Assembly: GCA_016720655.1 (NCBI GenBank)
Contig: JADKKE010000007.1
Location: 186,001 to 250,000, forward strand
Length of the DNA stretch: 64,000 bases
DNA from: Bacteroidota bacterium
Lineage (GTDB): Bacteria > Bacteroidota > Bacteroidia > AKYH767-A > 2013-40CM-41-45
Direction: 5' to 3'
Part shown: positions 18,301-26,975 of the stretch, piece after piece
Layout of the letters: each line of letters opens with the position of its first letter
Numbering within the stretch: position 1 is the stretch's first letter
The notes under the pieces: model-generated
The model's database searches: none
Told to the model about the DNA's origin: nothing
What the model saw: only the letters and a program-made list of their open reading frames with translations
Translations under genes and position numbers: made by a program

Positions 18301-18352
18301 AAAGTGAATGGTGAAGAGTGAATGGTGAAGAGTGAATGGTGAAGAGTGAATT
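18290..18352 (+). repeat. Heptamer array GTGAATG/GTGAAGA
   Basis: Nine 7-base units run from within the last codons of the DUF1599 gene through the intergenic space: GTGAAGA, GTAAAAA, then alternating GTGAATG and GTGAAGA, ending GTGAATT. All but the second unit contain TGA, and that one supplies the gene's TAA stop. Confidence 0.9.
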
Positions 18353-18410
18353 AAGCCAAATCACTTCTGCAAAAGCAACTTTCACATTCTCCTCATCGAA
18401 CCAAATTAAC

Positions 18411-18440
18411 TTGCGAAAGATTTCAATTGTGATATTTACT
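18411..18440 (+). promoter_or_regulatory. Possible promoter of the BT_3928-type gene
   Basis: TTG at 18411-18413 and TATTTACT at 18433-18440 are separated by 19 bases, the right spacing for the Bacteroidota vegetative promoter, but the -7 element matches only TAnnT. Confidence 0.35.
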
Positions 18441-18460
18441 ATGATTTAATTGATAGGAAT

Positions 18461-19576
18461 ATGAAGATATTAGCACAAATTTCCAGATTTCTTGTTGGTG
18501 TACTTTTTATTATTTCCGGTTTCATCAAAGCGAATGACCCCTTGGGTTTTTCATATAAACTGGATGAGTATTTCCAGGTATTTCATATGCCATGGCTGAG
18601 TACAGTTTCCTTGTGGCTTGCGATCGCGATATGTGCCTTTGAGATCGGACTTGGTATCGCTTTATTGCTGGGATCGAAAATGATCTTTACCGCCTGGTCA
18701 CTCTTGCTCATGATTGTTTTCTTTACATTCCTCACTTTTTATTCCTGGTATTTCGATGTTGTAAAAGACTGTGGCTGTTTTGGTGATGCTCTTCATCTCA
18801 CACCTTTTCAATCGTTCATGAAGGATATTGTATTGTTCATTTTAATCTTTTTCATCTTTGTCAAACGAAAAGAAATCAAACCAATAGTTGGGGAAAGTCC
18901 TTCGACATTCCTTGCTTATACCGGTTTTATCGCGTCTTTTTTATTCTCCTTGTATTGCTATTGGCATCTACCCGTGAAGGATTTTAGACCTTATGCAATC
19001 GGAAAAAGTATTCCTGCGGGAATGCAATTGCCTCCAAATGCGATTACGGATAGTGTAGTGATGCTTTTTCTGTACGAAAAGGATGGCAAACAACTCGAGT
19101 TAACAATGGATCAACTCAAGGAAATTGACAGCACCTACAAATTTATTGACAGGAAGGACAAAGTCATCCGCGAAGGCGACAAGCCTCCAATTCATGATTT
19201 TACGATTACATCCACGGATGGAACAGATGTTACTGCGGATGTTTTGCAAATGGAAAATGTGTTCCTGCTTGTCGCCTATGATATCAACAAGTCAGATAAG
19301 TCAGTTCAGGGACAGGTAAATGATTTTGTTTCCTTGTGCCAAAAAGAAGGGGTGGAATTTATTGGACTTACCTCTTCGGCACCGAAAGAAGTCGAATCTT
19401 TCCGTCATGAACACAACTCCGGTTTTGAATACTATTTTACTGACGGCACCACGTTGAAAACCATGATTCGTTCCAACCCCGGACTGATGCTCCTGAAAAA
19501 AGGAAAAGTGGAAGGGATGTGGCACTACAATGATTTTCCAACCTTTGATGAAGTAAAATCACACTATTTAAAGTAG
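18461..19576 (+). CDS. BT_3928 family protein: DoxX-like membrane domain plus thioredoxin-like domain
   Basis: The N-terminal ~180 residues have four to five membrane helices of the DoxX type (FLVGVLFIISGFIKANDPLGF), with a cysteine motif DCGCFGDAL after the third helix, as in MauE/DoxX redox proteins. The C-terminal ~150 residues resemble a thioredoxin-like or AhpC-like domain but lack a clear CxxC. The architecture suggests transfer of reducing equivalents or thiol handling across the membrane. The neighbouring folP and DUF1599 genes are a recurring context in Bacteroidota. Confidence 0.85.
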   Translation: MKILAQISRFLVGVLFIISGFIKANDPLGFSYKLDEYFQVFHMPWLSTVSLWLAIAICAFEIGLGIALLLGSKMIFTAWSLLLMIVFFTFLTFYSWYFDVVKDCGCFGDALHLTPFQSFMKDIVLFILIFFIFVKRKEIKPIVGESPSTFLAYTGFIASFLFSLYCYWHLPVKDFRPYAIGKSIPAGMQLPPNAITDSVVMLFLYEKDGKQLELTMDQLKEIDSTYKFIDRKDKVIREGDKPPIHDFTITSTDGTDVTADVLQMENVFLLVAYDINKSDKSVQGQVNDFVSLCQKEGVEFIGLTSSAPKEVESFRHEHNSGFEYYFTDGTTLKTMIRSNPGLMLLKKGKVEGMWHYNDFPTFDEVKSHYLK

Positions 19577-19627
19577 AAGTGCCCTGATTGAATTTCGAAA
19601 AAATTGGATTCAGCTCCCTTTAAAGTT

Positions 19628-20323
19628 TCAACTTTCTGAAGGCAGGTTTTTATCAAAAAAGTTCCAGATCACTTCGTCAGGAACAGGAGCAGTAAGTTTT
19701 ATTTCTTCTCCTTTCACCGGATGCATGAATTGAATACTCCGGGCATGCAAATGAATGGAACCGTCTTCGTTGGTACGGTCAAATCCATATTTAACATCAC
19801 CTTTTATCGGACAACCCATACTTGCCAGCTGCACCCGGATCTGGTGGTGACGGCCGGTGTGCGGATTTACTTCGAGGAGATAATAGTTGTCTGACTTGCC
19901 AAGGAGTTTGTAATCCAACCAGGACCGTTGAGAGTTTTTTACTTCATGGTCGTAGGCTTTACTTTTATTTTTCGCTTCATCTTTTTTTAGAAAATGAATG
20001 AGTGAGCCCGTGTCTTCCGGTGGTTTGTTCTTGACGACAGCCCAGTAAGTTTTATCAACTTTTTTTTCACGAAACAATTCGTTCATGCGCGCAAGTGCTT
20101 TGCTTGTGCGAGCAAAGATCACGATGCCACTTACAGGCCGGTCAATTCGATGTACAACTCCGAGAAAAACTTCGCCTGGTTTATTGTATTTGATTTTGAT
20201 ATATTCCTTGATCAGATCCCCGAGCGGGGCATCACCTGTTTTGTCACCCTGGACCAATTGTCCGGGTAGCTTATTAACTACAATCAAATGGTTATCTTCA
20301 AAAAGTACTTTCAAATTTTGCAT
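19628..20323 (-). CDS. RluA family RNA pseudouridine synthase
   Basis: The protein is 231 residues. The catalytic motif is HRIDRPVSGIVIFARTS with the nucleophilic aspartate. Other marks are the first strand ILFEDNHLIVVNKLPG-like region (here VLFEDNHLIVVNKLPG), the PHTGRHHQIRVQLA motif and GDVKYG. No S4 domain is present. RluA-type enzymes modify uridines in rRNA or tRNA; which site is not evident from the sequence. Confidence 0.93.
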   Translation of the reverse strand: MQNLKVLFEDNHLIVVNKLPGQLVQGDKTGDAPLGDLIKEYIKIKYNKPGEVFLGVVHRIDRPVSGIVIFARTSKALARMNELFREKKVDKTYWAVVKNKPPEDTGSLIHFLKKDEAKNKSKAYDHEVKNSQRSWLDYKLLGKSDNYYLLEVNPHTGRHHQIRVQLASMGCPIKGDVKYGFDRTNEDGSIHLHARSIQFMHPVKGEEIKLTAPVPDEVIWNFFDKNLPSES

Positions 20324-20420
20324 TCCTGGTTTGGATCAATTCAAATGTGTATAAAAGGAGAGGTGACTTTATAAATAAATTGTAATAAAGAAAACTGTTC
20401 AATACGTCTGAGTTTACTCT

Positions 20421-21239
20421 TTAGTATTGTTCTCTTTCATTCGGGAAATCCCTGCTTTTTACATCCGAAATATAATTTTCAGTAGCCGCTTTTATTTCTT
20501 CATACAAACTTGCATACCGGCGGAGGAAACGTGGATGAAATTCATGATTGATACCCAACATATCGTGAAGTACCAATACTTGTCCGTCTACACCGGCACC
20601 GGCACCGATTCCAATGATAGGAATCTTCACTTCCTGAGCAACACGAGTGGCTAATTGTGCCGGAATTTTTTCGAGAACGATCGCAAAGCAACCGGTTTCA
20701 GCAAGGAGATTCGCGTCTTCAATCAATCGTTGCGCTTCTCCTTCTTCTTTTGCACGCACAACATAGGTTCCGAATTTGTAAATAGATTGTGGGGTCAATC
20801 CCAAATGTCCCATGACAGGTACTCCTGCGGAAAGAATCCTTTCAATAGGGTCCTTTACTTCTCTACCGCCTTCAAGTTTAACAGCATGTGCACCCGACTC
20901 TTTCATGATTCGAATGGAAGAGTTCAGGGCTTCTTTTGAATTTCCCTGGTAACTTCCAAAAGGCAAATCAACAACAACCAGTGCTCTTTTAACTGCACGC
21001 ACAACAGAGGATGCATGATAAATCATCTGATCCAGTGTAATCGGCAATGTAGTCTCATGCCCGGCCATCACATTGGAGGCAGAATCACCAACCAATAAAA
21101 CATCGATTCCGGCATCATCGAGAATTCTTGCCAGGGAAAAATCATAAGCCGTAAGCATACTGATCTTTTCGCCTCTCTTCTTCATTTCAAGAAGTGTATG
21201 CGTAGTTACTTTTTTGTCTTCTCCTTTTGCTGTTGACAT
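20421..21239 (-). CDS. panB: 3-methyl-2-oxobutanoate hydroxymethyltransferase
   Basis: PanB forms ketopantoate from alpha-ketoisovalerate and methylene-THF for pantothenate and CoA. Seen are KISMLTAYDFSLARILDDAGID, LLVGDSASNVMAGHETTLPIT, AHAVKLEGG, VPVMGHLGLTPQS and IPIIGIGAGAGVDGQVLVLHDMLG (metal and substrate residues lie in these stretches). ATG 21239 gives 272 residues, the usual length; the frame is open further upstream (ATG 21278) but homologues start near MSTAKGE. Confidence 0.96.
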   Translation of the reverse strand: MSTAKGEDKKVTTHTLLEMKKRGEKISMLTAYDFSLARILDDAGIDVLLVGDSASNVMAGHETTLPITLDQMIYHASSVVRAVKRALVVVDLPFGSYQGNSKEALNSSIRIMKESGAHAVKLEGGREVKDPIERILSAGVPVMGHLGLTPQSIYKFGTYVVRAKEEGEAQRLIEDANLLAETGCFAIVLEKIPAQLATRVAQEVKIPIIGIGAGAGVDGQVLVLHDMLGINHEFHPRFLRRYASLYEEIKAATENYISDVKSRDFPNEREQY

Positions 21240-21298
21240 GAGGCTTGCCTGTTTTTGAATAAAATAATTAAAGTGCAATTTAAATTAATCAAGCTTAC

Positions 21299-22135
21299 TT
21301 ATTCAAGATGTTTGGTTTTATTCGGCTGACTTTTCGATTTCATTTGCTCGATTTTCTTGTTAAGTATTTGCACTGAATCCTGAAGTACCTGATTGTCTTT
21401 TCTGAGGATTCCTAACTCGGCTTTTAATTTTGCATTTACTTCTTCACAAGGTCCTTGTTCATTTTGATGCTTGTCAGAATCCGTTGAGAGGCCGAACACT
21501 GAAAAACTATCCACATGGATATTGGAGGAAGGCCCTGCATTGATCCCTAATTTGCCGGATTTATAGGCAAGTTCGGTAAATGAGAAAAGATATTTCTGGT
21601 TGATATAAATGTCGTAGTTCCGATTGTTGCTTCTTACCTGAATGAGGTTGAAAGCATCATTCGCTGAGAGCACTTCTGAATTCACCCAGCCATTATTTTT
21701 TCCTTCTCCGGTTAGCAAGCGGTAATTCACGCCCACCAATTGTTTTAATCGATATTGCTGCTGACAATTGAATTCGAATACAAATGCACCTGTGCCATCT
21801 TCCTGTGCCATGAATATAATTCCGGCAGAAGATTCTTTGTTAGTTGATTTTTCCAAATTTATTCGAACAGCAATTTCAAATGCCTGCACCTGCAATTTCC
21901 AGGTTGTGAAAACAGAATATCCGGTGCTTGTATTTCTGCGCTTTAATAAATATTCTCCATCCTGGATTAAAAAGAGATTGTCAGCATTGGATTGGATTTT
22001 CCAATTTCCTGCATCCGTTTCGAAATTATCAGAATACAATGGATCAGTAAAAGTTTCTTTAACAAATTGTGCCTTTGCAGGCATTGTCATTAATAAGAGG
22101 CCAAGTCCAAATGAAGCTAGAAGTCGTCGGGTCAT
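21299..22135 (-). CDS. Secreted jelly-roll (concanavalin-like) protein with coiled-coil tail
   Basis: ATG 22135 begins a signal peptide (LLASFGLGLLLMTMPAKAQF). The body (about 30-200) looks like a jelly-roll of the laminin G/DUF1080 kind: it contains DNFETDAGNWKI, AGIIFMAQ and YDIYINQKYLFSF, typical of these carbohydrate-binding or hydrolase-linked folds. The last 50 residues form a predicted coiled coil (heptads around ELGILRKDNQVLQDSVQIL). No catalytic residues are visible. The frame extends upstream to 22243 with no benefit. Function is unknown. Confidence 0.7.
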   Translation of the reverse strand: MTRRLLASFGLGLLLMTMPAKAQFVKETFTDPLYSDNFETDAGNWKIQSNADNLFLIQDGEYLLKRRNTSTGYSVFTTWKLQVQAFEIAVRINLEKSTNKESSAGIIFMAQEDGTGAFVFEFNCQQQYRLKQLVGVNYRLLTGEGKNNGWVNSEVLSANDAFNLIQVRSNNRNYDIYINQKYLFSFTELAYKSGKLGINAGPSSNIHVDSFSVFGLSTDSDKHQNEQGPCEEVNAKLKAELGILRKDNQVLQDSVQILNKKIEQMKSKSQPNKTKHLE

Positions 22136-22206
22136 TATTGTGTAAAAACACATTAATTTGTGTTGGATCAAAGCTACAAATTCCTTCAAAGTTGTGAGAA
22201 AAAATT

Positions 22207-22214
22207 TAGCTTTG
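22207..22214 (+). promoter_or_regulatory. -7 box directly before the DUF4249 gene
   Basis: TAGCTTTG matches TAnnTTTG and ends 6 bases before ATG 22221. A TTC lies near the -33 distance. Confidence 0.5.
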
Positions 22215-22220
22215 TGGCTC

Positions 22221-23126
22221 ATGAAAAAGCGGATAATTTTCATTCTTGGGTTTTATGGGATATTTTCATCCTGTTCCACTGACTTCGAAATAAATGCTCC
22301 CTATAAGGAAACCATTGTTGTGTATGGTCTCCTCAATACACTGGATACAGCTCAGTTTATCAGAATAAGCAAGGCCTACCTTGGTGAAGGAAATGCACTT
22401 GTAATGGCTCAGGAACCTGATTCGATTAATTATGCGGATATTCTCGATGTGAAAATGGAGCGCTGGCAATCCGAGAATGGCCCTGTACTTGAAACGTTTT
22501 CATTGCAACGAACCGATACGATTCCAAAAGATGAAGGAATTTTCGCTGCTCCCTATCAGGTATATTACAGAACCAATCATCCGATTTCCGATGATGGTAG
22601 CCTCTACAAACTGGTTGTTACCAACAGATCCACTGGGAATATTGCAAGCTCGATCACGCGAATTGTTGGCGATGTATTTCAGGGAACACCCATAGCGAAC
22701 AACGTAGACTTCGCAACCCGATTCTTCATTACAGTACGATTTACACCCGGCGATAACTCAAATGTTGCCGATATGATCATCCGTTTTCATTACACCGAAA
22801 CGGATACTCTCGGAAATGTCACTCAACACTTTGTAGATTGGAACTTCCCGGAACAGGCTTATTCAAATGCCGGTTCAGGTGAAGTTGAGTTCAAGTATTT
22901 TCGCCCTGATTTTTTTGAAATTCTGGGGAATACTATCCCTCACACTCCCGGTGTAATCCGTAGGCTTGATAACCTTGCTCCTGGTTATAAACCCATTGAA
23001 TTCCGCTTTATCGTTGGCTCCGAAGATCTTTATACCTATGAACAACTCACCCGTCCCGGATCCGGTGGTTGTTCAGGACAGACCACTGTTTACGACCATG
23101 CAAAACGGTGTAGGGCTCTTTACTAG
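22221..23126 (+). CDS. DUF4249 outer-membrane lipoprotein, frameshifted near the C-terminus
   Basis: ATG 22221 begins a lipoprotein signal peptide with lipobox FSSC near residue 18. The body begins TDFEINAPYKETIVVYGLLN, the typical DUF4249 start. The open frame ends at 23126 with a tail that does not fit, but a second frame from about 23070 to 23220 continues sensibly (VQDRPLFTTMQNGVGLFTSR...FTRDLNFQ). Removing one base in the GGTGG stretch at 23065-23069 joins them, so the intact gene would end at 23220. DUF4249 genes usually sit beside TonB-dependent receptors; none is in view. Confidence 0.82.
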   Translation: MKKRIIFILGFYGIFSSCSTDFEINAPYKETIVVYGLLNTLDTAQFIRISKAYLGEGNALVMAQEPDSINYADILDVKMERWQSENGPVLETFSLQRTDTIPKDEGIFAAPYQVYYRTNHPISDDGSLYKLVVTNRSTGNIASSITRIVGDVFQGTPIANNVDFATRFFITVRFTPGDNSNVADMIIRFHYTETDTLGNVTQHFVDWNFPEQAYSNAGSGEVEFKYFRPDFFEILGNTIPHTPGVIRRLDNLAPGYKPIEFRFIVGSEDLYTYEQLTRPGSGGCSGQTTVYDHAKRCRALY

Positions 23127-23275
23127 CAGGCTCATTCATTCTGAATTCAGGAATCTTACTGTCAATACCGTAAGTGCCCTTGACACGAGTGTTTTTACAA
23201 GAGATTTGAACTTCCAATAAGAGGAAATGCCTCTTTGTCATTGGTTTTTATGAGTTTTTTAGACTTTTTCTCAAA

Positions 23276-23319
23276 ACTGACATTTTTTCCCTTATCCTGT
23301 CAGTGGCATAATGATTGAC
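23276..23319 (+). promoter_or_regulatory. dnaK control region: inverted repeat and sigma54-like promoter
   Basis: ACTGACA (23276-23282) and TGTCAGT (23298-23304) form a perfect 7-base inverted repeat with a 15-base T-rich spacer. The second half overlaps TGGCA (23304-23308), which lies 6 bases before TTGAC (23315-23319). TGGCA-N6-TTGA fits the -24/-12 layout of sigma54 promoters except that the -12 GC is GA. The same arrangement stands before degQ. No sigma70-type TAnnTTTG is seen. Confidence 0.55.
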
Positions 23320-23366
23320 TAAGGCGGTCAGCCATACGCACAAACAAAAACAAAAAATAAATAATC

Positions 23367-25286
23367 ATGAGAAAAGTTATAGGCATTGACCTGGGAACTA
23401 CCAATTCCTGTGTTGCAGTGATGGAAGGTAATGAACCAGTCGTTATTCCAAATAGTGAAGGAAGAAGGACTACACCTTCAATTGTAGCATTCCTGGATAA
23501 CGGTGAAAGAAAGGTTGGAGACCCTGCAAAACGTCAGGCAATTACAAATCCTAAAAATACAGTCTCTTCCATTAAACGATTTATGGGAGAAACTTTTGAT
23601 CGAGTAACAAAGGAAAAAGACAGAGTTCCATATGAAGTAGTGAAGGGAGATAATAACACTCCTAGAGTTAAAATCACTGACCGCTTATACACTCCGCAAG
23701 AAATCTCGGCAATCATTTTGCAAAAGATGAAAAAAACTGCTGAAGATTACCTCGGATATGAAGTTACTGAGGCTGTGATTACAGTTCCTGCTTATTTTAA
23801 TGACAGTCAGCGACAAGCTACCAAAGAAGCAGGTGAAGTTGCCGGTTTGAAAGTGCTTCGAATCATCAACGAACCAACAGCAGCTTCCCTGGCATACGGA
23901 CTTGACAAAAAAAGTAAGGACGAAAAAATTGCTGTGTTCGATTTAGGCGGTGGTACATTTGATATCTCTGTGCTCGAACTCGGTGATGGTGTATTCGAAG
24001 TTAAATCTACGAATGGTGACACACATCTTGGTGGTGATGATTTCGATCAAAAAATTATCGATTGGCTTGCTGACGAATTCAAGAAGGATGAAGGAATTGA
24101 CCTTCGACGTGACCCAATGGCTTTGCAACGATTGAAAGAAGCTGCAGAAAAAGCCAAGATTGAATTGTCAAGCTCTACACAAACTGAAATCAATCTGCCG
24201 TATATCATGCCGGTTGATGGAATCCCGAAGCACCTTGTAAAATCACTTTCGCGTTCCAAGTTTGAACAACTTTGTGACGACTTGATCCAGCGCACACTTG
24301 AGCCTTGTAAAAAAGCACTTAAGGACTCTGGAATAAATCCATCCGAAATTGATGAAGTAATTCTTGTCGGCGGATCAACACGAATTCCTGCGATCCAGGA
24401 ACTCGTTGAAAAGTTCTTTGGAAAAGCTCCTCACAAAGGTGTGAATCCGGATGAGGTTGTTGCTATCGGTGCTGCAATTCAAGGAGCGGTGCTCACAGGT
24501 GAAGTAAAAGATGTTCTGCTGTTGGATGTAACACCGCTTTCTCTGGGAATCGAAACCATGGGTGGAGTAATGACTCGTCTCATCGAGTCCAATACTACAA
24601 TCCCAACCAAAAAGAGTGAAGTGTTTTCAACCGCTTCCGATAACCAGCCTTCTGTAGAAATTCACATTTTGCAGGGAGAGCGCCCAATGGCAAAGGACAA
24701 CCGTACCATTGGTCGTTTCCACCTCGACGGTATTCCACCCGCACCTCGAGGAGTTCCTCAGGTTGAAGTAATCTTCGACATTGACGCGAATGGAATCTTG
24801 CATGTAACAGCAAAAGATAAAGCTACGGGCAAATCACAAAATATCCGTATTGAAGCTTCTTCTGGTTTGAGTGATGAAGAAATTAAGAAGATGAAAGCTG
24901 AAGCTGAAGCAAATGCTGAACTTGACAGAAAAGCAAAAGAAGAAGTTGAGAAAATCAACCAGGCTGATTCATTGATCTTCCAGACAGAAAAACAACTGAA
25001 AGATTATGGCGATAAACTTTCTGCAGATAAAAAAGAGGTTATCGAAAAAGCCTTGACTGAATTGAAAGATGCTCACAAAGAGCGTGACTTGCAGAAAATC
25101 GAAACAGCCTTAGCTTCCCTGAACACTGCCTGGCAGGCTGCTTCTGAAGAGATGTATAAGGCTACTCAAAATGCAGGAGGCCCAGCTGATCAGGGTGCCG
25201 GTAACCCGGATACAAATGGTCAAGCGAAGTCGGATAGCGAAGTAACTGATGTCGACTTTGAAGAAGTAAAAGAAGATAAAAAATAA
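23367..25286 (+). CDS. dnaK: Molecular chaperone DnaK (Hsp70)
   Basis: This 639-residue ATP-dependent chaperone opens with the phosphate-1 motif IGIDLGTTNSCVAVM. The ATPase domain also contains IINEPTAASLAYGLDKK, VFDLGGGTFDISVLELGDGVFEV and ILVGGSTRIPAIQ. The substrate-binding domain starts near residue 390 (VLLLDVTPLSLGIET) and the lid and acidic tail end in DVDFEEVKEDKK. dnaJ and grpE are not next to it. The promoter region looks sigma54-like rather than vegetative. Confidence 0.98.
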   Translation: MRKVIGIDLGTTNSCVAVMEGNEPVVIPNSEGRRTTPSIVAFLDNGERKVGDPAKRQAITNPKNTVSSIKRFMGETFDRVTKEKDRVPYEVVKGDNNTPRVKITDRLYTPQEISAIILQKMKKTAEDYLGYEVTEAVITVPAYFNDSQRQATKEAGEVAGLKVLRIINEPTAASLAYGLDKKSKDEKIAVFDLGGGTFDISVLELGDGVFEVKSTNGDTHLGGDDFDQKIIDWLADEFKKDEGIDLRRDPMALQRLKEAAEKAKIELSSSTQTEINLPYIMPVDGIPKHLVKSLSRSKFEQLCDDLIQRTLEPCKKALKDSGINPSEIDEVILVGGSTRIPAIQELVEKFFGKAPHKGVNPDEVVAIGAAIQGAVLTGEVKDVLLLDVTPLSLGIETMGGVMTRLIESNTTIPTKKSEVFSTASDNQPSVEIHILQGERPMAKDNRTIGRFHLDGIPPAPRGVPQVEVIFDIDANGILHVTAKDKATGKSQNIRIEASSGLSDEEIKKMKAEAEANAELDRKAKEEVEKINQADSLIFQTEKQLKDYGDKLSADKKEVIEKALTELKDAHKERDLQKIETALASLNTAWQAASEEMYKATQNAGGPADQGAGNPDTNGQAKSDSEVTDVDFEEVKEDKK

Positions 25287-25303
25287 GTAAAATTTCTTTA
25301 GAC

Positions 25304-25342
25304 AAAAGCGGAACATCCCAAAGGTGTTCCGCTTTTTTTATT
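25304..25342 (+). terminator. Intrinsic terminator of dnaK
   Basis: A stem of AAGCGGAACATCC with GGTGTTCCGCTT (one bulge) is followed by seven T residues. Confidence 0.85.
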
Positions 25343-25547
25343 CCTTTTTATTCTCGTTTCTGAAATGGATTTGGAAATCATTAATTGATTTGTGCAGAAA
25401 TTGCAATTTAGTGCACGCAATTATTGGCTTTAATTCATTGATAGTCAAAGACAAGCCATCAATTGTATAAGTGGAGAATGAAGGTCATGGTTGCACGAAG
25501 GTTTTTTTTATATTTTCACCCTCCTTCATTTTAATCTTAAAATATCT

Positions 25548-26897
25548 ATGAGCAAATTTCAAAAAGAAATTGATGCCTTCATGCAGAAGGTGAAAGCAAA
25601 AAATCCAGGTGAAAGTGAATATCATCAGGCAGTTCATGAGGTTGCTGAATCCGTAATTCCATTCATGGAAGATCACCCGCAATACAAATCTGCGAAAATA
25701 CTCGAACGAATCTCTGAACCGGAACGTGTTGTTATGTTTCGTGTTCCATGGATTGATGACAAAGGTGACTTTCAAATCAACCGCGGCTTCCGGATTCAAA
25801 TGAATAGTGCAATTGGTCCATACAAAGGAGGACTCCGCTTTCATCCCTCGGTTTACCTCGGAATCTTGAAGTTTCTTGCCTTTGAACAAGTATTTAAAAA
25901 TTCACTCACATCGCTCCCAATGGGTGGTGGAAAAGGAGGAAGCGATTTTGATCCCAAAGGAAAATCAGACAATGAAGTAATGCGTTTTTGCCAAAGCTTT
26001 ATGACTGAATTATACCGACATATTGGTGCAGATGTTGATGTACCTGCAGGTGATATTGGAGTAGGTGGAAGGGAAGTTGGTTTCCTGTTTGGACAATACA
26101 AGCGTCTCAGTTCAGAATTCACCGGCGTACTCACAGGCAAAGGAATTCAGTTTGGAGGAAGTCTTATCCGTCCGGAAGCAACAGGATATGGTTGTGTATA
26201 CTTCGTTCAGGAAATGCTTGCTACCAAAAAGTCGAATATGAAGGGCAAGAAAGTCGTGATCAGCGGATCAGGAAATGTTGCGCAGTATGCAGCTGAAAAA
26301 GTTATTCAGTTGGGTGGAAAAGTACTCACCTTGAGCGACTCTGACGGTTATATCATCGACAAAGACGGGATCGATCTGAAAAAACTGGAGTGGGTCATGG
26401 AACTAAAAAATGTTAAGCGTGGCAGAATCAAGGATTATGTCAAGAAATTCAAAAGCGGTTCGTACGTCGATGGAAAAACTCCATGGAATGTAAAATGCGA
26501 TATTGCTCTTCCTTGTGCTACACAAAATGAGTTGGGTGGAGCGGATGCGCAACTTCTAGCGGCAAACGGATGTATTGCTGTTGCAGAAGGCGCAAATATG
26601 CCTTGCACTCCGGAAGCAGTTGAAATGATGCACAAAAAAGGGATCATGTTTGCTCCAGGAAAAGCATCGAATGCCGGTGGTGTTGCAGTATCCGGTTTGG
26701 AAATGAGTCAAAACTCACTTCGACTTTCCTGGACTCGTGAAGAGGTGGATCAACGTTTGCATGGAATCATGAAAAGTATTCACGAAACTTGTGCGAAGTA
26801 TGGAAAAGAAAAAGGCGGAATTAATTACGTTAAAGGCGCAAACATCGGTGGCTTCGTGAAAGTTGCCGATGCAATGATTGCCCAGGGACATGTTTAG
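25548..26897 (+). CDS. gdhA: NADP-type glutamate dehydrogenase (hexameric)
   Basis: The 449-residue enzyme interconverts glutamate with 2-oxoglutarate and ammonia. The active-site lysine region PMGGGKGGSDFDPKGKSD is clear (about 122-139), with a catalytic aspartate region in DVDVPAGDIGVG and a Rossmann motif VISGSGNVAQYAAEK (about 240). The length and sequence fit the class of small hexameric, mainly NADP-dependent enzymes. ATG 25548 fits homologues; the frame opens upstream at a TTG. The stop codon is the first TAG of a heptamer repeat. Confidence 0.96.
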   Translation: MSKFQKEIDAFMQKVKAKNPGESEYHQAVHEVAESVIPFMEDHPQYKSAKILERISEPERVVMFRVPWIDDKGDFQINRGFRIQMNSAIGPYKGGLRFHPSVYLGILKFLAFEQVFKNSLTSLPMGGGKGGSDFDPKGKSDNEVMRFCQSFMTELYRHIGADVDVPAGDIGVGGREVGFLFGQYKRLSSEFTGVLTGKGIQFGGSLIRPEATGYGCVYFVQEMLATKKSNMKGKKVVISGSGNVAQYAAEKVIQLGGKVLTLSDSDGYIIDKDGIDLKKLEWVMELKNVKRGRIKDYVKKFKSGSYVDGKTPWNVKCDIALPCATQNELGGADAQLLAANGCIAVAEGANMPCTPEAVEMMHKKGIMFAPGKASNAGGVAVSGLEMSQNSLRLSWTREEVDQRLHGIMKSIHETCAKYGKEKGGINYVKGANIGGFVKVADAMIAQGHV

Positions 26898-26975
26898 ATT
26901 TTAGATATTAGATTTTAGATTTTAGATTGTTGAATTTAAATCAACAATCTAAAATCTACAATCTAATATCTACTA
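26895..26975. repeat. Heptamer TAGATTT array forming a 32-bp hairpin between convergent genes
   Basis: Five units (TAGATTT, TAGATAT, TAGATTT twice, TAGATTG) start at the gdhA stop codon. The reverse strand starts the same way at the M16 gene's TAG stop. Arms 26902-26933 and 26941-26972 pair over 32 bases with one mismatch and a 7-base loop. It can serve both genes as a terminator-like structure, although it has no GC-rich stem. Confidence 0.85.

Noticed and set aside
18290..18352. CRISPR-like array
   Set aside because: The repeats are 7 bases with no spacers and no cas genes in the window.
25491..25516. Promoter of gdhA (TTG, then TATATTTT)
   Set aside because: Spacing of 15-17 bases and a T in place of the final G; not convincing.
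25491..25547. An earlier start for gdhA at a TTG
   Set aside because: It adds residues of odd composition before the conserved start and overlaps the likely promoter region.
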